From NCBI GenBank assembly GCA_009774375.1, contig VSNO01000004.1, positions 6,682 through 70,681 of the forward strand: a stretch of 64,000 bases of DNA, in the 5' to 3' direction. Origin of the DNA: Lachnospiraceae bacterium. GTDB taxonomy: Bacteria; Bacillota; Clostridia; Lachnospirales; Lachnospiraceae. The translations under genes were made by a program, and so were the position numbers. Under the pieces are notes generated by a model that saw nothing but the letters and a program-made list of their open reading frames with translations, was not told the DNA's origin and did not search any database. Shown here piece by piece: positions 1 to 8,643 of the stretch (position 1 is its first letter; every line of letters starts with the position of its first letter).

Positions 1-841
1 GGTCTCCCTCCTCGAAGGTGACCTCCGATATGTCACGCCACTTCGACTTTGCAGCCAGGCGGGACTTCGCCAGTTCTTCCTCGTACTGTTTCTGGAGCGC
101 CGCGATATCCTGCTCCTGCTCATCGATCATGGATTCAAGCGCATCGATCGTTGCCTCCGCATCCGCGATCTGGTTCTTGTAGCTCGACACGTTCGCCGAA
201 GTCTGATCGACAAGACCGGCGACCCGGCTCTTCTCCGCCTCCGCCTCCGCTTTCAGGCCATTCAGCGCCACAAGCTCCTCGTTCAGCCGCGCTTTGGTCT
301 CCTCCACATATTTGCGCGTATCCTGAAACTGCTGCAGCATCTTTCGATCATACGCGTGAATGCGGTCGATATAATCACTCTTATTCAGAAATTCCGAGAA
401 GCTGACGGACGAGAACAGGATCCCCAGATACCCTTCCGATCCCCCCTGCTCATACATCGCCTTGATGCGGATCTTCATGTTGGCGTACTGTTCGTCCTGC
501 ACACGGATCGCCTCCTCGAGTTCCGCCTCCGTCTGCTCGATCTCCGCCTCCTTCACGGTGATATCGGCCTCTATTCCTTCCAGATTCGTGCTGACCTGCG
601 CCAGCTCGTCATTGAGCGTGCTCAACTGCCCAAGCAGGGAATTTTTCGTGATCTCGAGGGATTCCTTTCTGTCCTCTGTATCCTCCTTGGCATCCTCTGT
701 TTTTTCCTTTTCTACTTTTGCCTTTTGCAGTCGTTCCAGTGTCGTCTCTGCGTACACAGGTCTCGACACCCCCGCGGCAGCCCCTGCAGACAATACCACT
801 GCGAGCAGCACTGCCACCGACCGTTTATATGACACTTTCAT
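1..841 (-). CDS. Coiled-coil peptidoglycan hydrolase, N-terminal part (cut by window edge)
   Basis: An open frame runs from an ATG at 841 off the left edge (280 codons, no stop). The ATG follows a GGAGGG ribosome site. Residues about 8-30 form a signal peptide ending near VYAET. The rest is heptad-like and rich in Glu, Lys and Gln, with an embedded segment (MYEQGG...LGILFSSVSFSEFL) typical of the coiled-coil domain of PcsB/CwlO/EnvC-type secreted cell-wall hydrolases or hydrolase activators. The C-terminal catalytic domain (NlpC/P60, CHAP or M23) lies outside the window, so the enzyme class cannot be stated. It sits 21 bp downstream of upp on the same strand and may be the last gene of that operon. 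Confidence 0.8.
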   Translation of the reverse strand, partial: MKVSYKRSVAVLLAVVLSAGAAAGVSRPVYAETTLERLQKAKVEKEKTEDAKEDTEDRKESLEITKNSLLGQLSTLNDELAQVSTNLEGIEADITVKEAEIEQTEAELEEAIRVQDEQYANMKIRIKAMYEQGGSEGYLGILFSSVSFSEFLNKSDYIDRIHAYDRKMLQQFQDTRKYVEETKARLNEELVALNGLKAEAEAEKSRVAGLVDQTSANVSSYKNQIADAEATIDALESMIDEQEQDIAALQKQYEEELAKSRLAAKSKWRDISEVTFEEGD

Positions 842-862
842 GGATTCCTCTTTCCCTCCGCG

Positions 863-1492
863 CTATTTTGTACCAAAAATCCGATCCCCTGCATCACCCA
901 GTCCCGGAACGATATACCCATGCTCATTCAGCCGCTCGTCCATGGCCCCGATATAGATATCCACATCCGGATGATCTCTTCTCATGCGCTCCAGTCCCTC
1001 TGGCGCCGCGATGATGCACATGAAATGAATGCTCCTGCAGCCTCTGTCCTTGAGCATCTGGATCGCCGCGGAAGAGGATCCGCCCGTCGCCAGCATCGGA
1101 TCCACCACGAACACTTCCCGCTGGCAGCAGTCCTCGGGAAGCTTACAGTAATACTCTACCGGCTCGAGCGTCTCGGGATCGCGGTACAGGCCGATATGTC
1201 CCACCTTCGCGGCAGGAATGAGCTGGAGCATGCCGTCCACCATGCCAAGACCCGCGCGCAGGATCGGTACGACCGCAAGTTTCTTGCCCGCAAGCTCCTT
1301 GACCGTCGTCCTGCAGATCGGCGTCTCGATCTCCACATCCGCGAGTTTCAGATCCCTCGTGGCCTCATAACAGATCAGATTGGCGATCTCGCCGATCGTC
1401 TGTCTGAAATCCTTTGTCCCTGTCTCACTCCGCCTGATCACGCCGATCTTGTGCTGGATCAGCGGATGGTCCATCACCACAACCTTTGCCAT
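863..1492 (-). CDS. upp: Uracil phosphoribosyltransferase
   Basis: 209 residues, the normal length for Upp. It converts uracil and PRPP to UMP in the cytoplasmic pyrimidine salvage pathway. Visible family features are the N-terminal [12 protein letters not shown] segment, [14 protein letters not shown], the PRPP loop [16 protein letters not shown], and the uracil-binding C-terminus [18 protein letters not shown]. An AAGGGGGAT ribosome site precedes the ATG. It lies 36 bp after rpiB, giving a sua5-rpiB-upp order that is common in Clostridia. Confidence 0.96.
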   Translation of the reverse strand: MAKVVVMDHPLIQHKIGVIRRSETGTKDFRQTIGEIANLICYEATRDLKLADVEIETPICRTTVKELAGKKLAVVPILRAGLGMVDGMLQLIPAAKVGHIGLYRDPETLEPVEYYCKLPEDCCQREVFVVDPMLATGGSSSAAIQMLKDRGCRSIHFMCIIAAPEGLERMRRDHPDVDIYIGAMDERLNEHGYIVPGLGDAGDRIFGTK

Positions 1493-1528
1493 GCTGCTTA
1501 TCCCCCTTCCCGTATATCACACCATCAT

Positions 1529-1978
1529 CTATTTCATGGTCTCCTCTTCCAGCGCCTGGATCGCCGCCACACGCCGGCAGTGCTTTTCCTCCCCTGGAAA
1601 TTCCGTGTTCAGGAATGTGTCCACGATACTGAGCGCGAGGTTCGGTCCCACGATACCCGCGCCGAGCGCGAGCACATTCGCGTTGTTGTGCTCCCGTGTC
1701 AGTTTCGCCGACACCGTGTCGGAACACAGCGCACAGCGGATCCCTTTCACTTTATTTGCCGTGATCGAGATGCCGATCCCTGTCGTGCAGATCACGATCC
1801 CCCTGTCACATTCCCCCGACGCAACTGCTCTTGCGACTGCCTGTCCATACTCAGGATAATCGCAGGAATCTTTTCCATAGCAGCCAAAATCCCTGTATTC
1901 TATATGGTTTTCCTCAAAATAACCGATAACCTCCTGCTTCCGTTCATATCCGCCGTGATCACACCCGATCGCTATCAT
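1529..1978 (-). CDS. rpiB: Ribose-5-phosphate isomerase B
   Basis: 149 residues. It interconverts ribose 5-phosphate and ribulose 5-phosphate in the pentose phosphate pathway. The N-terminal IAIGCDHGGYERK, the central DRGIVICTTGIGISITANKVKGIRCALC (active-site Cys in the CTTG loop) and the later REHNNANVLALGAGIVG identify the LacA/RpiB family. The ATG follows GGAGGGCAGAGAT. Some LacA/RpiB proteins act on allose or galactose 6-phosphates. The neighbours here suggest nucleotide metabolism, which fits RpiB. Confidence 0.93.
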   Translation of the reverse strand: MIAIGCDHGGYERKQEVIGYFEENHIEYRDFGCYGKDSCDYPEYGQAVARAVASGECDRGIVICTTGIGISITANKVKGIRCALCSDTVSAKLTREHNNANVLALGAGIVGPNLALSIVDTFLNTEFPGEEKHCRRVAAIQALEEETMK

Positions 1979-2020
1979 ATCTCTGCCCTCCGATAAATAT
2001 TTTCCCTTTTTGTACCGGCG

Positions 2021-3091
2021 CTATACCTGCACCACCCTGTGCCCCGCCGCTTTCAGCAGCCGGTTCATGACTGCCTGTCCAAATCCTGTGTCAGCGCAGT
2101 TTTCCGCAAAAGACTCCGCATAAATATAATCTATACCCTCATCGTCAAACTCGCGCAAAAACGTATAGAGCTGCGCCGCGACTGCCCTGAGATCATCCCT
2201 GCACCCGGCATCCTTGATACTGGAAGCATGGTATTGTCCCAGCAGCTCCCGCGTCCCTATGATCCCGGTCCGCTTCCCCTGCGCCTCGCGCAGCGCTGTC
2301 TGTTCGTTGATATAGCTGACGACCTTCCCCGGCTCGCCGTCCACGACCACCAGCTCGCCCTTCGGCGCGTAGTGGCGGTATTTCATACCGGGCGCCTTCG
2401 GCGCCTGCGGGGAACTGCTGTCATAGATCGTGACATCCATGTCCGTCTCCCCGGCCACAGACGAAACCATCTGCTGTGTGACAGCGCCCGGTCTCAATAT
2501 CACAGGGATGTCACAGGTCACATCCACGATCGTGGATTCCAGCCCGATCTCCACACCCTCCGCATCGATGATCATCTCGATCCTGCCGTCCATGTCCTGT
2601 ATCACGTACTTCGCAAGCGTGGGGCTTGGCTTCCCTGAAAGGTTTGCGCTCGGAGCCGCCACATAGCCTCCAGCCTTCCGGATAAAAAGATTTGCGAGCG
2701 GGTGGCTCGGCATCCGCACCGCCACGGTATCAAGCCCGCCTGTCGTCTGATGCGGCACGACCGCCGCTTTTCTGAAGATCATTGTGAGCGGTCCCGGCCA
2801 GAAGGCTTCCGCAAGCCTTCGCGCCTTCTCCGGGATCTCCTGCACGATCCGGTCCAGATGCGCCATATCCGCTATATGTATGATCAGCGGATTGTCGCTC
2901 GGTCTGCCCTTCGCCGCATAGATCTTCTTCGCGGACTCTGGATTTAACGCGTCCCCCCCGAGACCGTACACTGTCTCCGTGGGAAATGCGACCAGTCCGC
3001 CCTGCCTGATGACGATGCCCGCGCACGTCAGTTTCTCCTCCACACACTCCGGTGAGTCGAGCTTGTCTATGGCCACGATTTTTGTTTCCAT
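2021..3091 (-). CDS. ywlC: L-threonylcarbamoyladenylate synthase (Sua5/YwlC type)
   Basis: 356 residues: an N-terminal YrdC domain (about 15-205; GGLVAFPTETVYGLGGDA, KGRPSDNPLIIHI, PSANLSGKPSPT) and a C-terminal Sua5 domain (about 230-350) joined by a linker with APGMKYRHYAP. The enzyme makes threonylcarbamoyl-AMP from threonine, bicarbonate and ATP for the t6A modification of ANN-decoding tRNAs. It is the first gene of the leftward operon with rpiB and upp. A promoter is visible at 3149-3177. The two-domain length separates it from the short TsaC form. Confidence 0.94.
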   Translation of the reverse strand: METKIVAIDKLDSPECVEEKLTCAGIVIRQGGLVAFPTETVYGLGGDALNPESAKKIYAAKGRPSDNPLIIHIADMAHLDRIVQEIPEKARRLAEAFWPGPLTMIFRKAAVVPHQTTGGLDTVAVRMPSHPLANLFIRKAGGYVAAPSANLSGKPSPTLAKYVIQDMDGRIEMIIDAEGVEIGLESTIVDVTCDIPVILRPGAVTQQMVSSVAGETDMDVTIYDSSSPQAPKAPGMKYRHYAPKGELVVVDGEPGKVVSYINEQTALREAQGKRTGIIGTRELLGQYHASSIKDAGCRDDLRAVAAQLYTFLREFDDEGIDYIYAESFAENCADTGFGQAVMNRLLKAAGHRVVQV

Positions 3092-3148
3092 CCCTGTTAT
3101 TCCTTATAATTGCCTGTTTTCTCTCGTTTTTGAATATAAGTCCCATTC

Positions 3149-3177
3149 ATTTTAGCACACTTATTCCATTTTATAAA
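3149..3177 (-). promoter_or_regulatory. Promoter of the sua5-rpiB-upp operon
   Basis: On the minus strand, TTTATA (3172-3177), a 17-bp spacer and TAAAAT (3149-3154), about 55 bp upstream of the Sua5 start. Housekeeping sigma pattern. Confidence 0.6.
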
Positions 3178-3240
3178 GGGATTTATTAAAAAAGTTGTAA
3201 CAAGTCGTAATAATTTGGGGACTTTGGATGCAATTATTTC

Positions 3241-3268
3241 TTGCAAAAAATAATATTCTATATATAAT
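3241..3268 (+). promoter_or_regulatory. Promoter of the MATE exporter gene
   Basis: TTGCAA (3241-3246), a 16-bp spacer and TATAAT (3263-3268), giving a leader of about 75 bp before the ATG at 3352. Confidence 0.6.
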
Positions 3269-3351
3269 AGAAACGTGTGAAATGATTTTTCTAAAGAACC
3301 AAAAAGCCAGATACATAGATTCATCCCATGCGAAAGATGAGAGGACTTCCT

Positions 3352-4725
3352 ATGAAACAAATGGAACAAAAAAAACAGGAAATACAGATCAACAGAAAAG
3401 AGTTCTACAGAAATCTGACAAGGATCGCACTTCCGATCGCGCTGCAGAGCCTGATGCTCGCGTCGGTCGCCGCGGGCGATGCGCTGATGCTCGGGAAAGT
3501 CGCCCAGAACGAGATGACCGCCGTTTCCCTGGCGACCCAGATCCAGTTTGTCCAGAATATGTTCCTCTCGGCTGTCACGGCAGCCGGCGCCATTCTCGGC
3601 GCCCAGTACTGGGGCAAAGGCGACAGGCGGACGCTGGAAAATGTATTTGACATCATGCTCTGGTACTGCGGGATCGTGTCCGTTCTCTTTTTCCTGGCAT
3701 GCGAGCTGATCCCGGAACAGCTGATGCATATTTTTACGAACGACGCCCCGCTGGTCACGATCGGCAGCTCCTATCTGCGCATCGCAGGGTGGTCGTATCT
3801 GATCACGGGCATCTCCCAATGCTATCTGACGACAATGAAAGTGTCGGAACACGTAAAACCCGGCGCGGTCATCAGTTCCTGCGCAGTGATCCTGAACATA
3901 TGCCTGAATGCGGTGTTCATATTCGGACTGTTCGGGGCGCCGCGGATGCAGGCAAAGGGCGCCGCACTTGCCACCACGATCTCCCGCATCATCGAGCTGG
4001 CTCTGTGTGTGGCTGTATCCGCCAGGGCTTCGTACATCCGTCCGGCACTTGACAGATTTACGAAACTGCCCAGACAGCTGCGGACCGATTTTATAAAACA
4101 GTGCCTGCCGCTCATGGGCGGTTCACTGTGCTGGGGGATCGGGTTTACATCGTACACTGCCATCATGGGACACATGGGCACTGACGCGGCCGCGGCAAAC
4201 TCCGTGGCGGCTGTGGTCAGGGATCTGATCTGCTGCATGTGCAACGGTATCGGCAGCGCGGCGGGGATCATGGTCGGAAACGAACTCGGAGCCGGACGCC
4301 TTGAGAGAGGAAAAGCATATGGCATCAGGCTGAAGAATATCTCGTACGTGATCGGACTGCTCTCCACAGCGCTCGTGCTCGCAGTCACGCCGCTGGTCGT
4401 GAGGATGGTCATCCTGACCGACCAGGCAAGGAGCTACCTCACGGGTATGATGGTGATCATGGCCTTCTACATGATCGGACGATGTGTGAACACCGTGACG
4501 ATAAACGGCGTGCTGGACGGCGGCGGGGACACGATATTTGATATGTACAGCCTGATCGTCTGCATGTGGCTGATCGCCATCCCGCTCGCGCTCGCCGGCG
4601 CCTTCGTCCTGCACTGGTCACCGCTTGCAGTCTATGCCTGCACCTGTCTGGACGAGGTAGGGAAGATTCCATGGGTGATGATACGGTTGAGGAAATACAA
4701 GTGGGTACAGGATCTGACGAGATAG
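3352..4725 (+). CDS. MATE family multidrug/cation antiporter
   Basis: 457 residues from the ATG at 3352, which follows GAGAGGACTTCCT. Two in-frame ATGs at 3328 and 3337 would add up to 8 residues but lack a good ribosome site. The protein has about 12 hydrophobic segments in two similar halves and opens with FYRNLTRIALPIALQSLM followed by GDALMLGKVAQNEMTAVSLATQ, a typical MatE/NorM start. It would exchange drugs or organic cations for Na+ or H+ at the membrane; the substrate cannot be told. It is a single gene on the plus strand, ending 2 bp from the convergent cwlD stop. Confidence 0.9.
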   Translation: MKQMEQKKQEIQINRKEFYRNLTRIALPIALQSLMLASVAAGDALMLGKVAQNEMTAVSLATQIQFVQNMFLSAVTAAGAILGAQYWGKGDRRTLENVFDIMLWYCGIVSVLFFLACELIPEQLMHIFTNDAPLVTIGSSYLRIAGWSYLITGISQCYLTTMKVSEHVKPGAVISSCAVILNICLNAVFIFGLFGAPRMQAKGAALATTISRIIELALCVAVSARASYIRPALDRFTKLPRQLRTDFIKQCLPLMGGSLCWGIGFTSYTAIMGHMGTDAAAANSVAAVVRDLICCMCNGIGSAAGIMVGNELGAGRLERGKAYGIRLKNISYVIGLLSTALVLAVTPLVVRMVILTDQARSYLTGMMVIMAFYMIGRCVNTVTINGVLDGGGDTIFDMYSLIVCMWLIAIPLALAGAFVLHWSPLAVYACTCLDEVGKIPWVMIRLRKYKWVQDLTR

Positions 4726-4727
4726 CG

Positions 4728-5465
4728 TCAGTTCGGAACATCCGTTTGTGAGTTGATCACCTGCATGATCCCCATGTAAATTGCCCACGCCACCTTTTCC
4801 TGATAGTCATCCTGTGTCAGAAGCTGCGCCTCCGTGGGGTTGCTCATGAAGGCGCACTCCACGATGATGATCGGCACGGATGTCTTTTTGAGCAGGTAAT
4901 AGCTGCCGTTGTCTTTTGCCACGCGCTCCTTTTTGGGCTTCAGCGACCTGATCATCTGTGCCTGCATGATCTCCGCCGCCGCCTTGCTCCTGAGGGAATC
5001 CTTGTAGTAAAATACCTGCACGCCGCTCACGGACGAATCCGGATAGCTGTTCTGATGGATACTGACTGCGAGTGTCGGCTGCGCCTCCTCGATGATGGCG
5101 AGACGGTTTTTCATATCGCGGACTTTTTTGTTCGAATCCGTCTCGTTATACAGTCCATTATCGTCCGTCCTCGTCATGACGACATTGATGCCGTTCTCCC
5201 TGAGATTGCGCTCGAGCTTTCGCGCGATCGCGAGGTTGATATCTTTTTCCAGGGCATTGTTGATACCGATCTTGCCCGGATCGATCCCCCCGTGCCCGGC
5301 ATCCACCACGATCGTGATCTCGCTGCCGTCCTTCTGAAATGTCTTTCTTGAATGCTCCTCCACTGTGCTCACAAACTGTACCGACTCGCCTGCCACCAGG
5401 ATCATCGCAAGCACCAGCAGCACTGTCAATATCTTCGTCGCAGTATTTCCATATTTTGCATTCAT
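4728..5465 (-). CDS. cwlD: N-acetylmuramoyl-L-alanine amidase CwlD (Amidase_3)
   Basis: 245 residues from the ATG at 5465, close to the length of Bacillus CwlD. One N-terminal membrane segment (ILTVLLVLAMILVAGE) is followed by an Amidase_3 domain with IVVDAGHGGIDPG (zinc His), a Glu-rich helix, VSIHQNSYPD (second zinc His) and IIIVECAFMSNPTEAQLL (catalytic Glu). In sporulating Firmicutes CwlD removes peptides from muramic acid so that muramic lactam can form in the spore cortex. The frame is open back to 5624; alternative ATGs at 5480 and 5501 have no better ribosome site, so the start is uncertain. Confidence 0.88.
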   Translation of the reverse strand: MNAKYGNTATKILTVLLVLAMILVAGESVQFVSTVEEHSRKTFQKDGSEITIVVDAGHGGIDPGKIGINNALEKDINLAIARKLERNLRENGINVVMTRTDDNGLYNETDSNKKVRDMKNRLAIIEEAQPTLAVSIHQNSYPDSSVSGVQVFYYKDSLRSKAAAEIMQAQMIRSLKPKKERVAKDNGSYYLLKKTSVPIIIVECAFMSNPTEAQLLTQDDYQEKVAWAIYMGIMQVINSQTDVPN

Positions 5466-5724
5466 ACCTTCTACCCACATCGATGTAACTCTATAAATCA
5501 TATGTCGCAGAAGGTTTTTCCATGACTTCAATATGATCTCTGTAATAAATACACAGACCTTTTCCCGCTCTGAAGCAAACAAACTTATATTATGCCCAGG
5601 CAGATATGGACAATGATCCATCATGCGGACAACAAAGATGAATCATTACCTGTTATAATGTTGTAATCGCACTGCAAATGTGATAGAATAATGTCAAATG
5701 ATGACAGATTGGAGGTGTTGGGAA

Positions 5725-5817
5725 ATGTATGAAACCGTGGAGATCATCATCACGATCGCTTTCGTTGTAGTTGCCGGTCTTGCGATCTATCAGGCGATCA
5801 AGAAAAAGAAGAAATGA
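5725..5817 (+). CDS. 30-residue single-pass membrane peptide
   Basis: ATG at 5725 follows a strong TTGGAGGTG ribosome site 8 bp upstream and encodes 30 residues: a short acidic start (MYETVE), one hydrophobic segment (IIITIAFVVVAGLAIYQAI) and a KKKKK tail. A hairpin lies just after the stop. Strong ribosome site, compact hydrophobic core, basic tail and terminator argue for real expression. The shape matches small regulatory membrane proteins and type I toxin peptides. I do not recognise the family, and no antitoxin RNA was identified. Confidence 0.6.
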   Translation: MYETVEIIITIAFVVVAGLAIYQAIKKKKK

Positions 5818-5824
5818 TTCTATC

Positions 5825-5847
5825 AGCGGCTGCTCCAGCCGCTGTTT
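5825..5847 (+). terminator. Hairpin terminator after the 30-residue peptide gene
   Basis: AGCGGCTG-CTC-CAGCCGCT (8-bp perfect stem) followed by a short GTTTCT tail. It begins 7 bp after the peptide stop and 13 bp from the end of the convergent metal-permease gene, so it may serve both directions. Confidence 0.6.
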
Positions 5848-5859
5848 CTATCCTTCTCC

Positions 5860-6696
5860 TCATCTCCTCACGATCTTTCCGATCAGGCAGTTTACCAGAA
5901 ACACCGCGATGTCCACCGCAACGATCGTTGCCCCGACCGGTGTCGAATAGAGGATGGACAGTATGATCCCCGCGAGCGCGCAGACGACCGAGATCATTGC
6001 GGCATAGACCACCACTCCCCTGAAATTCTGTATCACGCGCATCGCGGACAATGCCGGGAAGATCACAAGCGCAGAGATCAGGAGGGAGCCGACCAGGTTC
6101 ATCGCGAGCACGATGATCACCGCCGTGATGACGGCGATCAGATTATTGTACATCCCCGCCCGCAGCCCTGTCGCCCGCGCAAAGTTCTCGTCGAACGTGA
6201 CTGCAAAGATGCGGTTATACAGGAAGATAAATACTGCTGCCACGACCAGCGACATGACCACGCACAGCCACACCTCCGCTTTTGTGAGCGTCAATATCGA
6301 GGTCGAGCCAAAAAGCGTGCTGCACACGTCTCCCGAGATGTTTGCCGACGTGGAAAAAAGGTTCATCACGAGATACCCGACTGCGAGCGATCCGACCGAG
6401 AGCATGGCGATCGCCGCATCCCCATGTATCCTCGGGTTCTGCCCGGTCCGGAGTATCAGTACCGCCGCGGCCACCGTGACAGGCATGACCACGACCGACG
6501 TACTGCCCAGATCGAACAGCGTCGCGACCGCCAGCGCGCCAAACGCCACATGCGAGAGCCCGTCGCCGATATAGGAAAATCGCTTCAGCACCAGCGTCAC
6601 GCCGAGCAGTGACGAACAGAGTGCGATCAGCGTCCCGACGATCAGCGCGTACCGCACAAAGGGATAGGATAGATAAAACTGTAATGTCTGCAACAT
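5860..6696 (-). CDS. znuB: Metal (zinc/manganese) ABC transporter permease
   Basis: 278 residues from the ATG at 6696, which follows GGAGGTGTTGAAT (an upstream in-frame GTG at 6705 overlaps that site). The protein is almost entirely hydrophobic with 8-9 membrane spans of the ABC-3 family, including GDGLSHVAFGALAVATL and LIVPGTALSM-like C-terminal segments (LLISALVIFPALSAMRV). It forms the membrane channel with the ATPase encoded 14 bp upstream. Zinc is favoured over manganese by the His-rich binding protein in the operon. Confidence 0.92.
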   Translation of the reverse strand: MLQTLQFYLSYPFVRYALIVGTLIALCSSLLGVTLVLKRFSYIGDGLSHVAFGALAVATLFDLGSTSVVVMPVTVAAAVLILRTGQNPRIHGDAAIAMLSVGSLAVGYLVMNLFSTSANISGDVCSTLFGSTSILTLTKAEVWLCVVMSLVVAAVFIFLYNRIFAVTFDENFARATGLRAGMYNNLIAVITAVIIVLAMNLVGSLLISALVIFPALSAMRVIQNFRGVVVYAAMISVVCALAGIILSILYSTPVGATIVAVDIAVFLVNCLIGKIVRR

Positions 6697-6710
6697 ATTC
6701 AACACCTCCG

Positions 6711-7418
6711 CTACTGCTGCCCTTCCACTGCCCCGAGTTCCTTCCAGAAATCGCTCCTGATATATTCCTTTGTCGTCCCGATAAACGACTTCTCTTTTTC
6801 CACATGCAGAATGTGACTCGCGTATCTCACTGCCGCGTGGATGTCGTGCGACACCATGATGATGGTCAGCCCTTCCCTGTTCAGATCCCTGATCAGCTGA
6901 TAGAACTCCGCCGTCACCCTGGGATCAAGCCCTGTCACCGGTTCATCAAGCACCAGAAGCTTTGACGATGCGCACAGCGCCCTCGCCAGAAGCACGCGCT
7001 GCTGCTGCCCTCCCGAGAGGTTGCGGTAACACACCTTTTTCAACTCCCATATATCCATCCGCCTCATGTTTTCCTCCGCCAGCCGCCTCTGCTCCCTGCC
7101 AAAAAACGGTCTCCATCCACACGTCGGCAGCGCGCCGGACAGCACGATCTCCCACACGGACGCCGGGAAGTCCTTCTGGACAAACGTCTGCTGCGGCAGA
7201 TAGCCGATCTCGTGCGCCGCGAGCCCGTCGCTGTACTGGATGCTTCCTCCCATCAGCGGCGTGAGCCCCAGCAGCGTCTTCATGAGCGTACTCTTCCCCG
7301 CACCATTCTGACCCACAATACACAGATAGTCTCCCTTTTCGACCGAAAAGCTGATGTGTTCCGCCACCGGCGTCCCCTCATATCCCAGAACCAGCTCCTC
7401 ACATTTTATATATGACAT
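6711..7418 (-). CDS. znuC: Metal ABC transporter ATP-binding protein
   Basis: 235 residues. Walker A is GQNGAGKST, the Q-loop lies in GYLPQQTF, the signature is LSGGQQQRVLLARAL, Walker B is LLVLDEPVTGLD, and the H-loop is IIMVSHD. This is the standard ZnuC/MntB layout. It energises the permease ZnuB. GGAGGTCGGCAGA precedes the ATG. It is the middle gene of a three-gene operon. Confidence 0.94.
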   Translation of the reverse strand: MSYIKCEELVLGYEGTPVAEHISFSVEKGDYLCIVGQNGAGKSTLMKTLLGLTPLMGGSIQYSDGLAAHEIGYLPQQTFVQKDFPASVWEIVLSGALPTCGWRPFFGREQRRLAEENMRRMDIWELKKVCYRNLSGGQQQRVLLARALCASSKLLVLDEPVTGLDPRVTAEFYQLIRDLNREGLTIIMVSHDIHAAVRYASHILHVEKEKSFIGTTKEYIRSDFWKELGAVEGQQ

Positions 7419-7447
7419 TCTGCCGACCTCCTATCCCGGACATCCAA

Positions 7448-8440
7448 TCATGCCCCGCTCTCCAACACCTGTTCCAGCACTTTGAGGTTTTCCTCCATCA
7501 CGTTCAGATAGTGAATCCCCGCCCTGAGCTCCTTTGATGAGACGGACTGCATCGAGTTCAGCACAAGGATCTGCTGATCCCCCTTCACTGTATTCTCGAT
7601 GACCACCCGCGCCAGCCTGTCGTCCGAGCCCTCGAGCACGAGAACCGTGCCCAGCCCCAGCGCGTCAAGCTGGTTCACCAGAAACGCCACCGTCTCAAAG
7701 CTGGCCTCCGTCTCCGCACTGCACCCGTCAAAGGCTGCATAGTACTCCAGCCCGTAATCCTCCACAAAATACCGGAACGGAAACCGGTCTGCAAAGATCA
7801 GCGTGCCCCCGCCGTTTCTTTGAACAGCCTCCGTATAACGCATGTCGAGCGCGTCAAGCGCCGCCGTGTACCTGTCGCAGTTTTTGCGGTAGAGACCGGC
7901 ATTGGCGCTGTCCATCCCCGCAAGCTCCGCCGCGATGTCCTCCACAACGATGCGGGCGTTTCTGACAGAGAGCCAGATATGCTCGTCGTATTCATGTTCA
8001 TCGTTCTCCCCGTGGTCATGACCGTCATGACCGCTCCCACCGCCCGCATGCTCCTCCTCAAAAAGCCTGTCGCTGACCGCTTCCATCATATTGATGACAC
8101 GCATGTCCGGATTGACAGCCTCCTTCAGCGCATCGTCGACCCAGCCGTCGGACTCCCCGCCCACATAGATAAACAGGTCACAGCCCGAGACCCGCGCGAT
8201 GTCCAGCACCGACGGCTGGAAATTGTGCAGGTCGCCGCCCTTGTCCATGAGCAGCGTCACCGAGACATTTTCCTCATTGCCCTGTACCAGGTTCACAACC
8301 CAGTCGTACTGGGGAAATGTCGTGCAGACGATCTGAAAACGGCCGTCCCCATCCAGAGGGGGACTTTTTGGGGCACAGCCAGTCAGCAGATACAGCACTG
8401 CAGTCATTGCCAGCACGCACAGTTTTATATTTTTTTTCAT
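7448..8440 (-). CDS. znuA: Metal-binding lipoprotein of zinc ABC transporter
   Basis: 330 residues. The signal peptide ends in a lipobox (LLTGC, Cys22), so it is anchored outside the membrane. It is a cluster A-I (ZnuA/TroA) binding protein with DLHNFQPSVLDIARV as first metal-ligand region, a His/Asp-rich loop (residues about 130-155, containing HDGHDHGENDEHEYDEH), then DEHIWLS and a C-terminal lobe. The His-rich loop is typical of zinc rather than manganese binding proteins. It is the first gene of the operon, behind a consensus promoter and a palindromic operator. Confidence 0.93.
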   Translation of the reverse strand: MKKNIKLCVLAMTAVLYLLTGCAPKSPPLDGDGRFQIVCTTFPQYDWVVNLVQGNEENVSVTLLMDKGGDLHNFQPSVLDIARVSGCDLFIYVGGESDGWVDDALKEAVNPDMRVINMMEAVSDRLFEEEHAGGGSGHDGHDHGENDEHEYDEHIWLSVRNARIVVEDIAAELAGMDSANAGLYRKNCDRYTAALDALDMRYTEAVQRNGGGTLIFADRFPFRYFVEDYGLEYYAAFDGCSAETEASFETVAFLVNQLDALGLGTVLVLEGSDDRLARVVIENTVKGDQQILVLNSMQSVSSKELRAGIHYLNVMEENLKVLEQVLESGA

Positions 8441-8496
8441 CCGTCCTATATACCTCTCATAAATAGCAGGAATAAATCCCTCCCTGCCATTTGTTC

Positions 8497-8519
8497 AAAA
8501 TGCAACTCATTTGCATTTT
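8497..8519 (-). promoter_or_regulatory. Fur/Zur-like operator of the zinc uptake operon
   Basis: 9-bp arms AAAATGCAA (8497-8505) and TTGCATTTT (8511-8519). The core TGCAACTCATTTGCA has the 7-1-7 symmetry of Fur-family boxes with one mismatch. It covers the expected transcription start of znuA, as expected for repression by a zinc-loaded Zur-like protein. The regulator gene is not in the window. Confidence 0.6.
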
Positions 8520-8522
8520 CTA

Positions 8523-8551
8523 ATTATATACACCCTCCCTCATAATGTCAA
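8523..8551 (-). promoter_or_regulatory. Promoter of the znuA-znuC-znuB operon
   Basis: Perfect TTGACA (8546-8551), 17-bp spacer, TATAAT (8523-8528) on the minus strand, directly upstream of the palindromic operator. Confidence 0.8.
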
Positions 8552-8588
8552 GAAGATAAATCATATTTCCTCCGGACGCCCGTGGGCA

Positions 8589-8629
8589 TAAAAGAAGCCT
8601 GCAACTGCCCTTTCCTGCAGTCACAGGCT
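8589..8629 (-). terminator. Terminator of the GH18 gene
   Basis: Stem AGCCT/AGGCT extended through ACTGC/GCAGT (8596-8629), followed on the minus strand by TTCTTTT, 15 bp beyond the GH18 stop codon. Confidence 0.65.
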
Positions 8630-8643
8630 CCCGAAATATCCAC

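Noticed and set aside
920..1996. 358-codon plus-strand open frame opposite upp and rpiB
   Set aside because: Shadow of two certain genes; composition rich in His and Arg, as expected of an antisense frame.
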